From DAISJI01 sp964559835 (lineage in GTDB: Bacteria > Acidobacteriota > Terriglobia > Terriglobales > Acidobacteriaceae), in the NCBI GenBank assembly GCA_964559835.1, contig CAZLJE010000004.1, positions 1-64,000 of the forward strand: a stretch of DNA of 64,000 nt, given 5' to 3'. A model generated the notes under the pieces. That model saw only the letters and a list, made by a program, of their open reading frames with translations, made no database searches and was not told where the DNA came from. The translations under genes and the position numbers were made by a program. Positions within the stretch are counted from its first letter, which is position 1. The number at the start of each line of letters is the position of its first letter. Positions 27,189 to 36,341 of this stretch are shown here, piece by piece.

Positions 27189-28480
27189 AGGCCATGCACA
27201 ACTCGCTGCTGATCAAAGGCGGAACCGTCATCGACCCGGCCAGCAAGATCGAAGGACAGGTCGACGTCCTGCTCGCGAATGGTGTCGTCGCTGAGATCGC
27301 GCCGAAAGGAAAGACCAAAGGTAAAGCCGCTGAGACGATTGACGCGCGTAATCTCATCGTCGCTCCCGGCTTCATCGATCTTCACGTCCACCTGCGCGAG
27401 CCCGGCCAGGCACACAAGGAGACGATCGCGACCGGAACAGCAGCGGCGGCGGCGGGCGGGTTTACCAGCGTCTGCGCCATGCCGAACACGTCGCCGGTGA
27501 ACGATTCGGCCGAGATCACGTCGTGGATGCGAAAACCCGAACGCGGCGCGGTGGTCAACGTCTTCCCCATCGCAGCCGCGACGATCGGCAGCATGGGCGA
27601 GAAGCTCACCGATTTTGCCGCGCTCCACAACGCTGGCGCAGTCGCGTTCACCGACGACGGCAAGCCCGTGCTCGACGATGCAGTCATGCGGGAAGCGCTG
27701 GTGCACTCGGCGCGGATTGGCGTCCCGCTGATCCAGCACGCCGAAGACACGCGCATTACCGCCGGCGGACAAATGAACTCCGGTGCGACCGCCTTCCGCC
27801 TGGGTCTACGCGGTATGCCGCCGGAGGGCGAATCGAGGATCGTGGAGCGCGATGTCGAACTGGCGAAGGCCACGATGGCGCATCTGCACGTCGCGCACAT
27901 TTCGACCGCGGGCGCGCTGAAGGCGGTCCGGCGCGGCAAGAGAGACCGCGTACGCGTCACGTGCGAGGTGACGCCACACCATTTCACGCTGCTCGACGAG
28001 GAAGTCCGCGACTACGATTCGCGCTACAAGATGAACCCGCCCCTGCGTTCCGGCGCCGACCGTGAGGCGATCTGGTCCGCGCTCGCCGACGGCGCCATCG
28101 ACGCCATCGCCACTGACCACGCTCCGCACGCGACCCACGAGAAGCAGGTTGAGTTCGATCGCGCGCCCTTCGGGCTCATCGGCCTGGAAACCGCGCTCGG
28201 CCTGGCCATTACGGCGCTGCACCGGCGCAAAGGTATCCCTCTGAAGCGCATCGTCGAACTGCTCTCGAGCAATCCGGCGCGCATTCTTAACATGCGCGAT
28301 CGCGGAACGCTCGCCGTTGGCTCTACCGCCGATGTGGTTCTGTTCGATCCCAAGGCGCGCTGGACCTACGATGCGACGAAGACTAAGTCGCGCTCGCGCA
28401 ATACGCCGTTCGATCGATGGCAGCTATATGGTCGCGTGGTGGTGACGATTGTGAACGGCGCGATCATCCATCGGCAATAG
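27185..28480 (+). CDS. pyrC: Dihydroorotase
   Basis: Third step of pyrimidine synthesis, a class I dihydroorotase/amidohydrolase of 431 residues. Metal-site motifs: DLHVHLREPGQ near residue 60, the bridging-Lys position replaced by the usual class I acidic region DDGKPVLDD, QHAED, HISTAGAL, VTPHHFTLLDE and TDHAPHATHEK. The ATG at 27185 overlaps the pyrB stop; a second in-frame ATG nine bases on is possible. It converges with queA 84 bases downstream, across a repeat that can act as a hairpin end. Confidence 0.96.
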   Translation: MKAMHNSLLIKGGTVIDPASKIEGQVDVLLANGVVAEIAPKGKTKGKAAETIDARNLIVAPGFIDLHVHLREPGQAHKETIATGTAAAAAGGFTSVCAMPNTSPVNDSAEITSWMRKPERGAVVNVFPIAAATIGSMGEKLTDFAALHNAGAVAFTDDGKPVLDDAVMREALVHSARIGVPLIQHAEDTRITAGGQMNSGATAFRLGLRGMPPEGESRIVERDVELAKATMAHLHVAHISTAGALKAVRRGKRDRVRVTCEVTPHHFTLLDEEVRDYDSRYKMNPPLRSGADREAIWSALADGAIDAIATDHAPHATHEKQVEFDRAPFGLIGLETALGLAITALHRRKGIPLKRIVELLSSNPARILNMRDRGTLAVGSTADVVLFDPKARWTYDATKTKSRSRNTPFDRWQLYGRVVVTIVNGAIIHRQ

Positions 28481-28560
28481 TTTCACACGATGGACACGAT
28501 GGTTCCACGAAGGAGCGGAAGAGATGCCTTCGTGTGCACTTCGTGTCCATCGTGCGAACC
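28481..28560. repeat. Decamer-like inverted repeat between pyrC and queA
   Basis: The left part (28485-28513) is built on CACACGATGG, ACACGATGGT and CCACGAAGG; the right part (28527-28556) is built on CCTTCGTGTG, CACTTCGTGT and CCATCGTG. They are complementary, with a 13-base spacer. It may serve as the shared transcription end of the convergent pair. Confidence 0.65.
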
Positions 28561-28564
28561 GCTG

Positions 28565-29668
28565 TTATTCGACAAACATGCAATCCCCGTACGAATAGAA
28601 CCTGTACTCCTCCGCGACCGCGTGCCGATACGCCTCGAGCGTGAACTCCCGGCCGGCGAATGCACACACCAGCATCAACAGGGTGCTCTTGGGCAGATGG
28701 AAGTTGGTCAGCATCGCGCCCACGACGCGGAACTGAAATCCCGGGTAGATGAATATGTCGGCCTCGCCGCTTGTGGGTTGAATTCCTCCTGGTTGTGAGG
28801 CGGCAAATTCCAAGGTCCTCACTGTCGTCGTCCCAACCGCAGCCACGCGTCTGCCCGCCGCGAGCGCCGCGTTGATTTTGTGCGCCGCATCTTCCCCGAT
28901 GCGATACCACTCGCGGTGCAGCTTGTGTTCCTCGACGACCTCCGCATGTACGGGCTGGAACGTTCCGAGACCCACATGCAGCGTTATCTCAGCCGTCTCA
29001 ATGCCGCGGATGCGAAGCCGTTGGAGGATCTCCGGCGTGAAGTGAAGGCCGGCAGTCGGCGCCGCCACGGAACCGCGCTCCCGCGCATAAACGGTCTGGT
29101 AGCGATCGCGATCTTCCGGGCGGTCCTCGCGTCCGATGTACGGCGGCAGGGGCACGTGTCCGACACGCTCGACGGCGGCAAAGAAGTCGGGCACCGGGTC
29201 GAAACGCAGGGTGCGCTCGCCAAACTCGCCGCGGGCGATCACTTCGGCTTCCAGTTCGTCGCTGAAACTCAGGTGCTCGCCAACGCCGATCTTTCTTCCC
29301 GGCCTTACCAGCGCATTCCATACGAGCGGGCTCTCGGCTTTAGGCTCTCGGATCTCGGGCACAGGATTGGTGAGCAGCGCTTCGACCCTGCCCTTGAGGA
29401 ACTTCTTAGCCGCAGGATTTCGCCCCGATATGGGCTGCGCACGCTCGCCGCTGCGATGACCGAGCAGTCGGGCCGGAAAGACGCGCGTGTTGTTGAAGAC
29501 CACCAGGTCGTCGGGACGGAGCAGGTCGGGCAACTCGCGGAACAGGCGGTCCTCAAAACGCTTTTCGTCGCGGATCAGGTGAAGCATGCGAGAGGCGGCG
29601 CGGTCGGCCAGTGGTTCCTGGGCGATGCGCTCTTCGGGCAGTTCGTAATCGAACTCTGAAACCAGCAC
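28565..29668 (-). CDS. queA: S-adenosylmethionine:tRNA ribosyltransferase-isomerase
   Basis: Adds the cyclopentenyl ring to 7-aminomethyl-7-deazaguanine in tRNA, giving epoxyqueuosine. 367 residues, normal length. Motifs: FDYELPEERIAQ, DDLVVFNNTRVFPARL, GSVAAPTAGLHFT, LHVGLGTFQPV and the C-terminal LTNFHLPKSTLLMLV. The start at 29668 gives MLVSEFDYELPEE, as in the family. No tgt or queG is adjacent. It is convergent with pyrC and divergent from the class II aldolase gene. Confidence 0.95.
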   Translation of the reverse strand: MLVSEFDYELPEERIAQEPLADRAASRMLHLIRDEKRFEDRLFRELPDLLRPDDLVVFNNTRVFPARLLGHRSGERAQPISGRNPAAKKFLKGRVEALLTNPVPEIREPKAESPLVWNALVRPGRKIGVGEHLSFSDELEAEVIARGEFGERTLRFDPVPDFFAAVERVGHVPLPPYIGREDRPEDRDRYQTVYARERGSVAAPTAGLHFTPEILQRLRIRGIETAEITLHVGLGTFQPVHAEVVEEHKLHREWYRIGEDAAHKINAALAAGRRVAAVGTTTVRTLEFAASQPGGIQPTSGEADIFIYPGFQFRVVGAMLTNFHLPKSTLLMLVCAFAGREFTLEAYRHAVAEEYRFYSYGDCMFVE

Positions 29669-29806
29669 AAACCATTTTTAATGCAGTAATTTCTAATTGG
29701 GTAATTGAAAAAACAGGGGCTGATCCAATCCCATTGCCGTGCCCCGAATTTCTAAGGTACGATGTGGCACCCAACGGCGGGGAAATCCCGGTAAAATTAC
29801 TAGCGG

Positions 29807-30520
29807 ATGACAAGCGAACGCCACCATCGCGACGAGATTGTGCGCTACGGGCACAAGCTGCACGAACGCTTCTTCGTGGCCGCAACGGACGGCAATCTCT
29901 CCGTGCGGCTCGATGACGGAACGGTGCTCTGCTCGCCGACGTGCGTCAGCAAGGGCATGATGGAGCACGATGACCTCGTCGTGGTGGACATGACCGGGCA
30001 CAAGGTCCGCGGACATCGCGCGCCGTCGAGCGAGATCGCGATGCACCTGCTGATCTACCGCTTGCGGCCCGACGTGAACGCGGTCGTCCATGCGCATCCG
30101 CCGACCGCGACCGGGTACGCTGCCGCCGGATTGGCGCTGACCCAGCCGCTGGTTTCCGAGATCGTCATTACGCTCGGCTCGGTGCCGCTGGCGCCATACG
30201 CGACACCCGGTACCCCTGAACTGTGCGATTCGCTTGCGGCACTCATCCCGATGCACGACGCCATCCTCATGGCCAATCACGGCGTGGTGAGCTATGGCGA
30301 AGACCTCACCAGCGCGTACATGAAGATGGAAACAGTCGAGCACTTTGCCAAGATCGCGCTAGTCACGCACACCCTCGGCAACCAGCAGCCGCTGAGCCAG
30401 GCGGAAGTCGATAAGTTGAGGGTCGTGCGCGAGCAGTACCTGGCTAACGGCGCTGCGAAGCGCCCGGCAGCGGCCGCCGCCGCCGAGCCCGCGCAGGCCA
30501 TGACCTCAGACCAGCGATAA
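29807..30520 (+). CDS. Class II aldolase/adducin-family protein
   Basis: 237 residues of the fuculose-phosphate-aldolase type. Seen: the nucleotide or substrate loop TDGNLSVRL, the SSEIAMHL segment with the catalytic Glu, the zinc ligands in VVHAHPPTATGYA and MANHGVV. The last 30 residues are Ala-rich and without fold signal. The exact sugar phosphate is unknown; L-fuculose-1-phosphate, L-ribulose-5-phosphate and methylthioribulose-phosphate enzymes share these motifs. It stands alone and ends 27 bases before the end of the convergent receptor gene. Confidence 0.85.
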   Translation: MTSERHHRDEIVRYGHKLHERFFVAATDGNLSVRLDDGTVLCSPTCVSKGMMEHDDLVVVDMTGHKVRGHRAPSSEIAMHLLIYRLRPDVNAVVHAHPPTATGYAAAGLALTQPLVSEIVITLGSVPLAPYATPGTPELCDSLAALIPMHDAILMANHGVVSYGEDLTSAYMKMETVEHFAKIALVTHTLGNQQPLSQAEVDKLRVVREQYLANGAAKRPAAAAAAEPAQAMTSDQR

Positions 30521-30547
30521 CCGTAACGCGGGCGTCTCGCCTAACGA

Positions 30548-32746
30548 TCAGTCCCCGCCGATCCGGAAACGCATTCCTGCCCGGAAGTTTGCACGCAGCG
30601 CCGGAAATCCCGCAGCCTCCTCGTAATGACGATTGAGAAGGTTCTCGACATTGACATACGCTGTCATGCGGCTGGTGATCGATCTCCAGGCGCCGACATC
30701 GAAGCGCGCATATCCGGCGGCGTGCGTGACCGGCGGAATGAGCCCGAGAAAGTCGGAATCCGCCCTGCGGCCGAGGAACGTCCCGCCCACGCTGCCGCCC
30801 CACCGCCGCTTCGTATAAATGGCAAGAAGCGATCCAGCGTGCTTCGGACGGCGCAGTAACGGGGCCCCCGGCGACAGCAAATGGTCGAATGCCAGCGGCG
30901 CCTTCAGGATCTGCGTCGAGGTGTACGTGTAGGACGCGTCGAAGCTGAGGCGACGTCCGGGACGCGCGCGAAACTCGAATTCCGCTCCATGCGCCAGCGC
31001 TTGGTTCAGGTTCACGTACTGGCTGACGAACGTCGTCGGATCGAAACTGAAAGCAATCTGGTTGGTGAACAGGTTGTTGTAGTAGGTTGCGCCCATCCAG
31101 TACTTGCCGCCGAACAGCGACTGCTGCACGCCCGCTTCGAACGAGCGGTTCTGCTCCGCCTTGAGGTTCGGGTTCGGAATGATGCCGAAGCCTCCGAGGC
31201 CAAACGCTTCTTCCAGTCGCGGCTCCTTGATGCCCGTCGCGTAGGCGAATCGCAGACGCGTGCCGCTGAAAACCTCGCCGCCTTTCAGTGCAAGAACTGA
31301 CGCAGCGATGCGCGGGACAGCTTTGTCCCCGAACGTCGTGTTGTGCACGTAACGCACGCCTCCGATCAGCGACAAGCGGCTCCATGTCACCACCTGCTCG
31401 CCATAGACAGCGTGGTTGCGGCGAAGGCCGTGGCTGATCGGGGGCGAGGTTGGGTCGCCCACGAAGCCATTCTCGTCCTCGAACTGGTAGCCGAATGTCA
31501 TGCGCGCCCACGAGCGTTCGTCGTATTCGCCCTGGTAATCGAAACCGGCGCGATTGATGTTGGCGAAGTCGGAGAATGGGAAATCGAAGTTGCCGAACGC
31601 CGGCGACACCCGCCCCGCCTCCTGCACGGTGTCGATGTTCAGGCGGCGGTGGTGATACTCGAAGCCGGTGAAGCGGTGCTGCCAGCGCGAATGGCCGGTG
31701 ATCGCCAGTTCAGCCGATGCGAGGAAGTTGTTCGCACGCGCGCGCTCGTCCATGTCGGGCGGCAGCAGCGGTTGGCCGTTGAAATTCCAGAACGACTGCA
31801 CGCCCGAGCGCTCCGTCGAATGCCGCGTGCGCAAGCGGAAGAGAGCCCGCGGATGGAGCACGATCCCGATGTTCGCGCCCTCGAGCGAGTTCGAGTAATC
31901 GTCGTTCGGGCCTTGGCCGGAGGTATTGAACTGATCGCCGAAAGCGTTGAAGTCGAAAGGCCCGCGCGCGCCCGAAAGCGAAGCGTATCCGTGCGCCGTC
32001 TGGAACGTGCCGCCGTCGGCGCCGAAGCGCAGTTCGGGAGTGCGCGTCGAACCGGTGCGCGTCCACATCTGCACGACGCTGGTCATCGCGTCGGAGCCAT
32101 AGAGCGTGCTTTCCGCGCCGCGGACGAACTCGAGCCGGTCCACTTCGCCCATCGGAACCACGCCGAATTCGAAGGTGCCGCCGGGATCGTTGACGGTCAC
32201 ACCGTCGATGATGACCTTGTTGTAGCGCGAATCGCCGCCGCGAACGAACAGCGACGTCAGACCACCGCGTCGTCCGTTATTGCTGAGAATGGCGCCCGGG
32301 AGGAAGCGTAGCGCGTCGGATACGGCCACGGGCTGGATGGCTGTGAGCGCCCGATAATCGAGCTGCGACGTGTCGGCGCCCGATTCGTCGGTCGGGAGCG
32401 GCGTGCGGTCGGCGCTGACCACAACCGTCTCCGCGGCGGTCGCGACCGACAGGCGAACGGTCGTGGTTTCTGCGTTCGTAGCGACGTCCTCTTCCGCAGG
32501 CGCGAATCCTGGCGCCAGTACGCGGACGTGGTAAGCGCCGTCGGGCAAGCCAGTTAATTGCGCGATGCCGTCCGCACGAGTTTGCGACACGCCGGCAGCG
32601 GTCGAGGAATTCTGAGCGTACGCCGTAACACGCGCGCCTGCAACGACTGCGCCCTGAGGGTCTACGACTTTGACCTGCAGGTCGGCGGCAAAGGTGAATG
32701 GAGCGAACACAAGAAGAGAAGCGAACAGCCGGAGAAGACGGGACAT
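30548..32746 (-). CDS. TonB-dependent outer-membrane receptor, probable vitamin B12 transporter
   Basis: 732 residues with a signal peptide (MSRLLRLFASLLVFAPFTFA). An N-terminal carboxypeptidase-like regulatory domain (about 22-105, VVDPQGAVVAGARVTAYAQ) precedes a TonB-dependent plug (about 130-230; DALRFLPGAILSNNG, LFVRGGDSRYNKVIIDG) and a 22-strand-type barrel. The C-terminus is FRAGMRFRIGGD. GGAGG lies seven bases before the ATG. A cobalamin riboswitch sits directly upstream, so cobalamin or a corrinoid is the likely substrate (BtuB role). The N-terminal extra domain is common in acidobacterial and Bacteroidetes receptors but not in enteric BtuB. Confidence 0.88.
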   Translation of the reverse strand: MSRLLRLFASLLVFAPFTFAADLQVKVVDPQGAVVAGARVTAYAQNSSTAAGVSQTRADGIAQLTGLPDGAYHVRVLAPGFAPAEEDVATNAETTTVRLSVATAAETVVVSADRTPLPTDESGADTSQLDYRALTAIQPVAVSDALRFLPGAILSNNGRRGGLTSLFVRGGDSRYNKVIIDGVTVNDPGGTFEFGVVPMGEVDRLEFVRGAESTLYGSDAMTSVVQMWTRTGSTRTPELRFGADGGTFQTAHGYASLSGARGPFDFNAFGDQFNTSGQGPNDDYSNSLEGANIGIVLHPRALFRLRTRHSTERSGVQSFWNFNGQPLLPPDMDERARANNFLASAELAITGHSRWQHRFTGFEYHHRRLNIDTVQEAGRVSPAFGNFDFPFSDFANINRAGFDYQGEYDERSWARMTFGYQFEDENGFVGDPTSPPISHGLRRNHAVYGEQVVTWSRLSLIGGVRYVHNTTFGDKAVPRIAASVLALKGGEVFSGTRLRFAYATGIKEPRLEEAFGLGGFGIIPNPNLKAEQNRSFEAGVQQSLFGGKYWMGATYYNNLFTNQIAFSFDPTTFVSQYVNLNQALAHGAEFEFRARPGRRLSFDASYTYTSTQILKAPLAFDHLLSPGAPLLRRPKHAGSLLAIYTKRRWGGSVGGTFLGRRADSDFLGLIPPVTHAAGYARFDVGAWRSITSRMTAYVNVENLLNRHYEEAAGFPALRANFRAGMRFRIGGD

Positions 32747-32782
32747 GAGCCCTCCTTTTCACGCGAAAGGGGCTATTGGATT

Positions 32783-33001
32783 TGGTCCACGCCGGTCTCC
32801 TGGCTTGCGACAATCAGTTTCAGTTTCGGTTTCTGTTTCAGCGAACCCGAATGAAACCCGGCCCACCTTCCCATGGTCTCCCACAGTGGTGAACCGTTTC
32901 AGAAACTAGTAACTAGCAACTGACCACTAGCAACCGGTTTCCGTCGCTTACAGTTGCGCGGCAGCGCGGGAGTTTCACCCGCTTCCCGTACACGCGAACC
33001 A
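32783..33001 (-). promoter_or_regulatory. Cobalamin (B12) riboswitch
   Basis: Read on the minus strand: P1 TGGTTC (33001-32996 side) with GGACCA (32788-32783); GGGAAGCGGGTGAAACTCC; the core GCCGCGCAACTGTAAGCG (about 32961-32944); CCACTG and ATGGGAAGGTGG (about 32885-32860); CCGAATGAAACCC (about 32858-32840 region); and the B12 box GCAAGCCAGGAGACCGGC (32808-32791). All conserved pieces are in the right order. It ends 36 bases before the receptor ATG, so it can control ribosome access or early termination. A heptamer repeat is inserted at 32904-32938 within the variable peripheral region. Confidence 0.9.
32904..32938. repeat. Heptamer array inside the cobalamin riboswitch
   Basis: AACTAGT, AACTAGC, AACTGAC, CACTAGC, AACCGGT in tandem, between the CGCAACTGTAAGCG core and the CCACTG segment of the riboswitch. 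Near-complementary GGTT/AACC pieces flank it. Confidence 0.75.
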
Positions 33002-33026
33002 GAAGGAGATTGTACTTGAAAGAACG

Positions 33027-33106
33027 GAATCCGTAATTCGTAATTCGGCACGTAGACAAATGGAGCGATCGGGCTCCCCGATTACCGATTACCAAAGACG
33101 GATTAC
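33027..33106. repeat. Heptamer inverted repeat between riboswitch and cysteine synthase
   Basis: Left array GTAATTC, GTAATTC, GGCACGT (33033-33053) and right array CCGATTA, CCGATTA, then CGGATTA (33078-33106), about 25 bases apart. The right end meets the cysteine synthase stop codon. Confidence 0.65.
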
Positions 33107-34044
33107 GCGCGCTGCTCCCACACGCTCAAGTATCGTTCGCCGCGATCGGGCAGGATCGTCACCACTTTCTTCTCCGGCCCCAGCTCCTGCGCCACGTACT
33201 TCGCGGCGAGCACGTTCGCCCCTGCGCTGATGCCGACGAACAGCGCTTCCTCGCGCGACAGGCGCATCGCCATATCGATCGCGTCGTCGGTTCGGATCGC
33301 GATCACCTGGTCGATGGCGTCGAGCTCGACGATCTCAGGGATGAATCCATCGGCGAGTCCTTGAATGCCGTGGCATCCCGGCGGATCACCTGACATGACC
33401 GCCGACTCAGCGGGCTCGACGGCCACGATGCGCACCTTGCGATTCACTCGCCGCAGCGCGCGCGCAACGCCCATCAGCGTGCCGCCCGTCCCCACGCCCA
33501 TAACGAAAGCATCGATATCCGGCCCAGCCTGCGCCAGGATCTCCACTCCGGTCGTGAGTTCGTGCGCCCGCGGATTGTCCATGTTCTCAAACTGGCGCGG
33601 CAAGAAGATCTTCGGATCGCGCCGTGCCCGCTCTTCGGCCACCCTGCGCGCGTCGCTGATATGCAGCACGCTGTCGATCAATTCCAGTTCGGCGCCGAAC
33701 GACTCGATCATCTTCCGCCGCTCCACGCTCGCCGACCGCGGCAGCATGATGCGCACGCGGTAGCCCTTCTCCGCCCCGATCATCGCGAGCGCAATGCCGG
33801 TATTGCCGCTGGTCACCTCGAGGATGGTCGAACCCGCCTTGAGCTGGCCGCGCTCCTCGGCGCACTCGACGATGAAGCGCGCGATGCGGTCCTTCACGCT
33901 GCCGCCCGGATTCATGAACTCCGCCTTGGCGAGGACGGTTGCGCACCCCTCGGGGACCGCGCGCGTGATCTCCAGCAGCGGCGTGCGCCCGATACATTGC
34001 AGGATGCGCGGGCGTATGACGACAGGCGTGGACGTGGCAGCCAT
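33103..34044 (-). CDS. Cysteine synthase-type PLP enzyme
   Basis: 313 residues from the ATG at 34044 (AGAGG four bases before). It is a fold type II PLP enzyme of the O-acetylserine sulfhydrylase group. The PLP Lys lies in NPGGSVKDRIA, the phosphate/substrate loop is TSGNTGIALA, and the PLP-phosphate loop is GVGTGGTLMG; SREEALFVGISAGAN is also present. The open frame extends 144 codons further upstream, but that part is read through the neighbouring heptamer repeat and has no homology. CysK, CysM and cystathionine beta-synthase-like enzymes cannot be separated safely; CysK/CysM is most likely. No serine acetyltransferase is nearby. Confidence 0.9.
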   Translation of the reverse strand: MAATSTPVVIRPRILQCIGRTPLLEITRAVPEGCATVLAKAEFMNPGGSVKDRIARFIVECAEERGQLKAGSTILEVTSGNTGIALAMIGAEKGYRVRIMLPRSASVERRKMIESFGAELELIDSVLHISDARRVAEERARRDPKIFLPRQFENMDNPRAHELTTGVEILAQAGPDIDAFVMGVGTGGTLMGVARALRRVNRKVRIVAVEPAESAVMSGDPPGCHGIQGLADGFIPEIVELDAIDQVIAIRTDDAIDMAMRLSREEALFVGISAGANVLAAKYVAQELGPEKKVVTILPDRGERYLSVWEQRA

Positions 34045-34140
34045 GGGTCCTCTCAAAGCGGATGAAGTCAGCTTGAGCTTAGGGACGGCGCGGTTCTCGC
34101 AACAAGGTCGCCGGTCACAACGGATTGTGCGCGGGGGTAT

Positions 34141-34280
34141 TTGGTTGTTGGTAATTGGTATTTGGTATTTGGTATTTGGTATTTGGTATGTAGTACTTGG
34201 TACTTGGTACTTGGTTCGCAGCAATGAATGGAAGCTCGAATGGGCCAATACCAACAACCAATTACCAATTACCAAGTACT
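34141..34280. repeat. Heptamer inverted tandem repeat TTGGTAN, about eleven left copies
   Basis: Left array from TTGGTTG and TTGGTAA through five TTGGTAT copies to TTGGTAC and TTGGTTC (34141-34217). Spacer of about 30 bases. Right array ATACCAA, CAACCAA, TTACCAA, TTACCAA, GTACT (34248-34280). The right array contains the last codons and the TAA stop of the acyltransferase gene. Confidence 0.88.
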
Positions 34281-34961
34281 GCCGCCTGAGTTTTGCCCGA
34301 ACGTTCGCTCCGCGTTGTACCGCATGCGGTCCAGCGCTGCCTGCATCTGGGCGTGATATCTCGCGAGCTCCTCGTGCGGCGCGTCCTTCGCCACGCTTAT
34401 CATCCGCGAGATGTGCAATGCAACTCTCGAGAATGGTTTGGGGATCATCAGGCGGTCCCACGAGTTGAGCACCCACGCATTCCGAACGGCGAGATGGAAT
34501 GCGACCACCGGTGTCTGCGTATTACGCGCCAGCAGCACCGGTCCGGACTTGGCGACATAGCGCGGCCCCTTCGGACCGTCGATGGTGAACGCCGCCGTCC
34601 GACCGTCTTCAATGACGGTATGCATGCCCAGCAGCGCCCGCACTCCGCCGCGCGTACTCGATCCGCGCACCGCTTCAAAACCGAACTTCCCGATGATGCG
34701 CGCGATGTATTCGCCGTCGAAGCTGCTGCTGGTCATCACGGCGATTCGCCGATTGCGGAAGAACCATGTTGCCGGCACGATGCAACGATGCCAGAACACC
34801 CACACGGCGGGCTGGATCCATCCGCCGGGCGGTCCGCCGTCTTCCACGACGACCTCATACTTCAGCGTCGGACCGATCAGCCGCACCAGCAGCCAAGCGG
34901 CCCCGGTGATCAGGGCAAGCGAAAGGCGCTGCTTCCAGGTGAACTTTTCGGGCGCGGACAT
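34269..34961 (-). CDS. DUF374 / lysophospholipid acyltransferase-like protein
   Basis: 230 residues starting MSAPEKFTWKQRLSLALITG. One N-terminal membrane-associated segment is followed by an acyltransferase-like core of the DUF374 type: VFWHRCIVPA (the HX-type start), MTSSSFDGEYIARII, GFEAVRGSSTRGGVRAL and FTIDGPKGPRYVAKSGPVLLA. The family resembles LpxL/PlsC enzymes that acylate lipid A or glycerolipids; an envelope lipid substrate is inference. The frame extends 25 codons upstream through a repeat (YYYCPR) and was trimmed. The final residues STW and the stop lie inside the TTGGTA repeat. Confidence 0.82.
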   Translation of the reverse strand: MSAPEKFTWKQRLSLALITGAAWLLVRLIGPTLKYEVVVEDGGPPGGWIQPAVWVFWHRCIVPATWFFRNRRIAVMTSSSFDGEYIARIIGKFGFEAVRGSSTRGGVRALLGMHTVIEDGRTAAFTIDGPKGPRYVAKSGPVLLARNTQTPVVAFHLAVRNAWVLNSWDRLMIPKPFSRVALHISRMISVAKDAPHEELARYHAQMQAALDRMRYNAERTFGQNSGGSTW

Positions 34962-34972
34962 CCGTGGGCAAT

Positions 34973-35088
34973 AGTAATAAGGAATGAGTAATAAGTAATG
35001 ACTAAAACCACACCGGCGCGAATGGCGAGCAAACAAAAAGGGACCGCGGAATCCCCCGCAGCCCCTCTTATTACTTATTACTCAGTAC
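34973..35088. repeat. Heptamer inverted tandem repeat AGTAATA
   Basis: Left array AGTAATA, AGGAATG, AGTAATA, AGTAATG (34973-35000) and right array TTATTAC, TTATTAC, TCAGTAC (35068-35088), about 67 bases apart. It fills the gap between the ABC permease stop and the acyltransferase start. Confidence 0.82.
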
Positions 35089-35093
35089 TCGCT

Positions 35094-36341
35094 TTACGCG
35101 TACTTCACCCACTTCATGATCTCCGGCAATGTCGGCTTTTTCCCATACATGAGGATGCCGACGCGGTAGATGCGCGCGCACAGCCAGATCACGCCCCAGA
35201 TGGTGGCCGCGAGAATGGTGATGCTGGCCGCGATCTCATACCAGTGCGGCGTCGCTACCACGATGCGCATGTACATCAGGATCGGTGAGAAGAACGGAAC
35301 CATCGACATCCAGATCGCCATGGGCGAGTTCGGCTGCCGGATGATCAGCCACATCATCATCATGGGGATGACGATCGGCATCACCACGAATGTCTGCCAT
35401 TGCTGAGCTTCCTGCTCCGAATTGACCATCGAGCCCAGCGCGGCGAACAAAGCGCTGTAGAGCATGTACCCGCCAATGAAGAACACGATGAATGCGGGTA
35501 CCAGCTTCAGGTCCATGTGAAAGGCGCTGTCCTTCACGCCGCCCAAGGCGAGTATCGCGGGTGTCGAAACCCCGATCGCGATCGTCAACCATATCGCGAT
35601 TTGTGTCAGGCCGACCGCACCTACGCCGAGGATCTTCCCCGCCATCAACTCCGACGCTTTCGCCGACGAGAGCACGACTTCCATCACGCGCGATGTCTTT
35701 TCCTCCAGGACCGAGCGCATGACCGACATGCCATAAATCAGCAGCGTCATGTAGAGCATCAGCACCAGGCCGATCACACTCAGGATCTGGCCTTCGCCGC
35801 TCTCCTTCGTTTCCTCGCCGCCCTTGAGGGAGACGGTTTCCAGGGTCAGTTGATTCGTGAGCTTGTCGATCTCGTCCGGAGTCACTCCCTTGCTGACCAA
35901 CTCCTTCCGCAACAGCGCCGCGCGCAACGCCGATTGCAAGCTCGCCAGTTCGACGAAATCGCCAGTCTCGCGCGCGCAATAGCCGATCTTGCGCGAGTCG
36001 ACCGCATCCTTCGTCAGCCAGATGTAACCATCCAGCTTGGTGCTGGCGACGGCGCCCTTCAGCCGTGCTCGCGTGGCATCGGTCGGTTCGGTATCGATGT
36101 CGACCACGAACTTTGATTTCTTGTCCCCCTCGAGTTGCTTCTTAACGGTAGCCGCGAAGTCGGCATCGTCGGAGACCACCGCGACGTGCCGGCTGCCGCT
36201 GGCCTTCATGTTCGCCATCTTCGCCGGGAGGTACGTGAACCCCACCATCATCGCCGGGAACAGGATGGTCGAGAGCAGGAACGACTTGGTCCGCACGCGC
36301 TCCAGGTACTCGCGGTGGATGATCAGCCAGATATTACGCAT
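35094..36341 (-). CDS. ABC-2 type permease (NatB-like)
   Basis: 415 residues. One membrane helix near the N-terminus (FLLSTILFPAMMVGFTYL), a large periplasmic domain of about 150 residues (VAVVSDDADFAATVKKQL), then five or six membrane helices (LSVIGLVLMLYMTLLIYG, GVGAVGLTQIAIWLTIAIG, FIVFFIGGYMLYSALFAAL, FVVMPIVIPMMMMWLII, ITILAATIWGVIWLCA). The motif EEKTSRVMEVVLSSAKASELMAGKILGVG is typical of the Na+-efflux/ABC-2 exporter group. It overlaps its ATPase gene by eight bases. The substrate is unknown; Na+, a drug or an envelope compound are all possible. Confidence 0.9.
   Translation of the reverse strand: MRNIWLIIHREYLERVRTKSFLLSTILFPAMMVGFTYLPAKMANMKASGSRHVAVVSDDADFAATVKKQLEGDKKSKFVVDIDTEPTDATRARLKGAVASTKLDGYIWLTKDAVDSRKIGYCARETGDFVELASLQSALRAALLRKELVSKGVTPDEIDKLTNQLTLETVSLKGGEETKESGEGQILSVIGLVLMLYMTLLIYGMSVMRSVLEEKTSRVMEVVLSSAKASELMAGKILGVGAVGLTQIAIWLTIAIGVSTPAILALGGVKDSAFHMDLKLVPAFIVFFIGGYMLYSALFAALGSMVNSEQEAQQWQTFVVMPIVIPMMMMWLIIRQPNSPMAIWMSMVPFFSPILMYMRIVVATPHWYEIAASITILAATIWGVIWLCARIYRVGILMYGKKPTLPEIMKWVKYA

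Noticed and set aside
33103..34476. 457-residue cysteine synthase with a 144-residue N-terminal extension
   Set aside because: The extension is encoded by the TTGGTA heptamer repeat and the antisense of the next gene; the family N-terminus begins at 34044.
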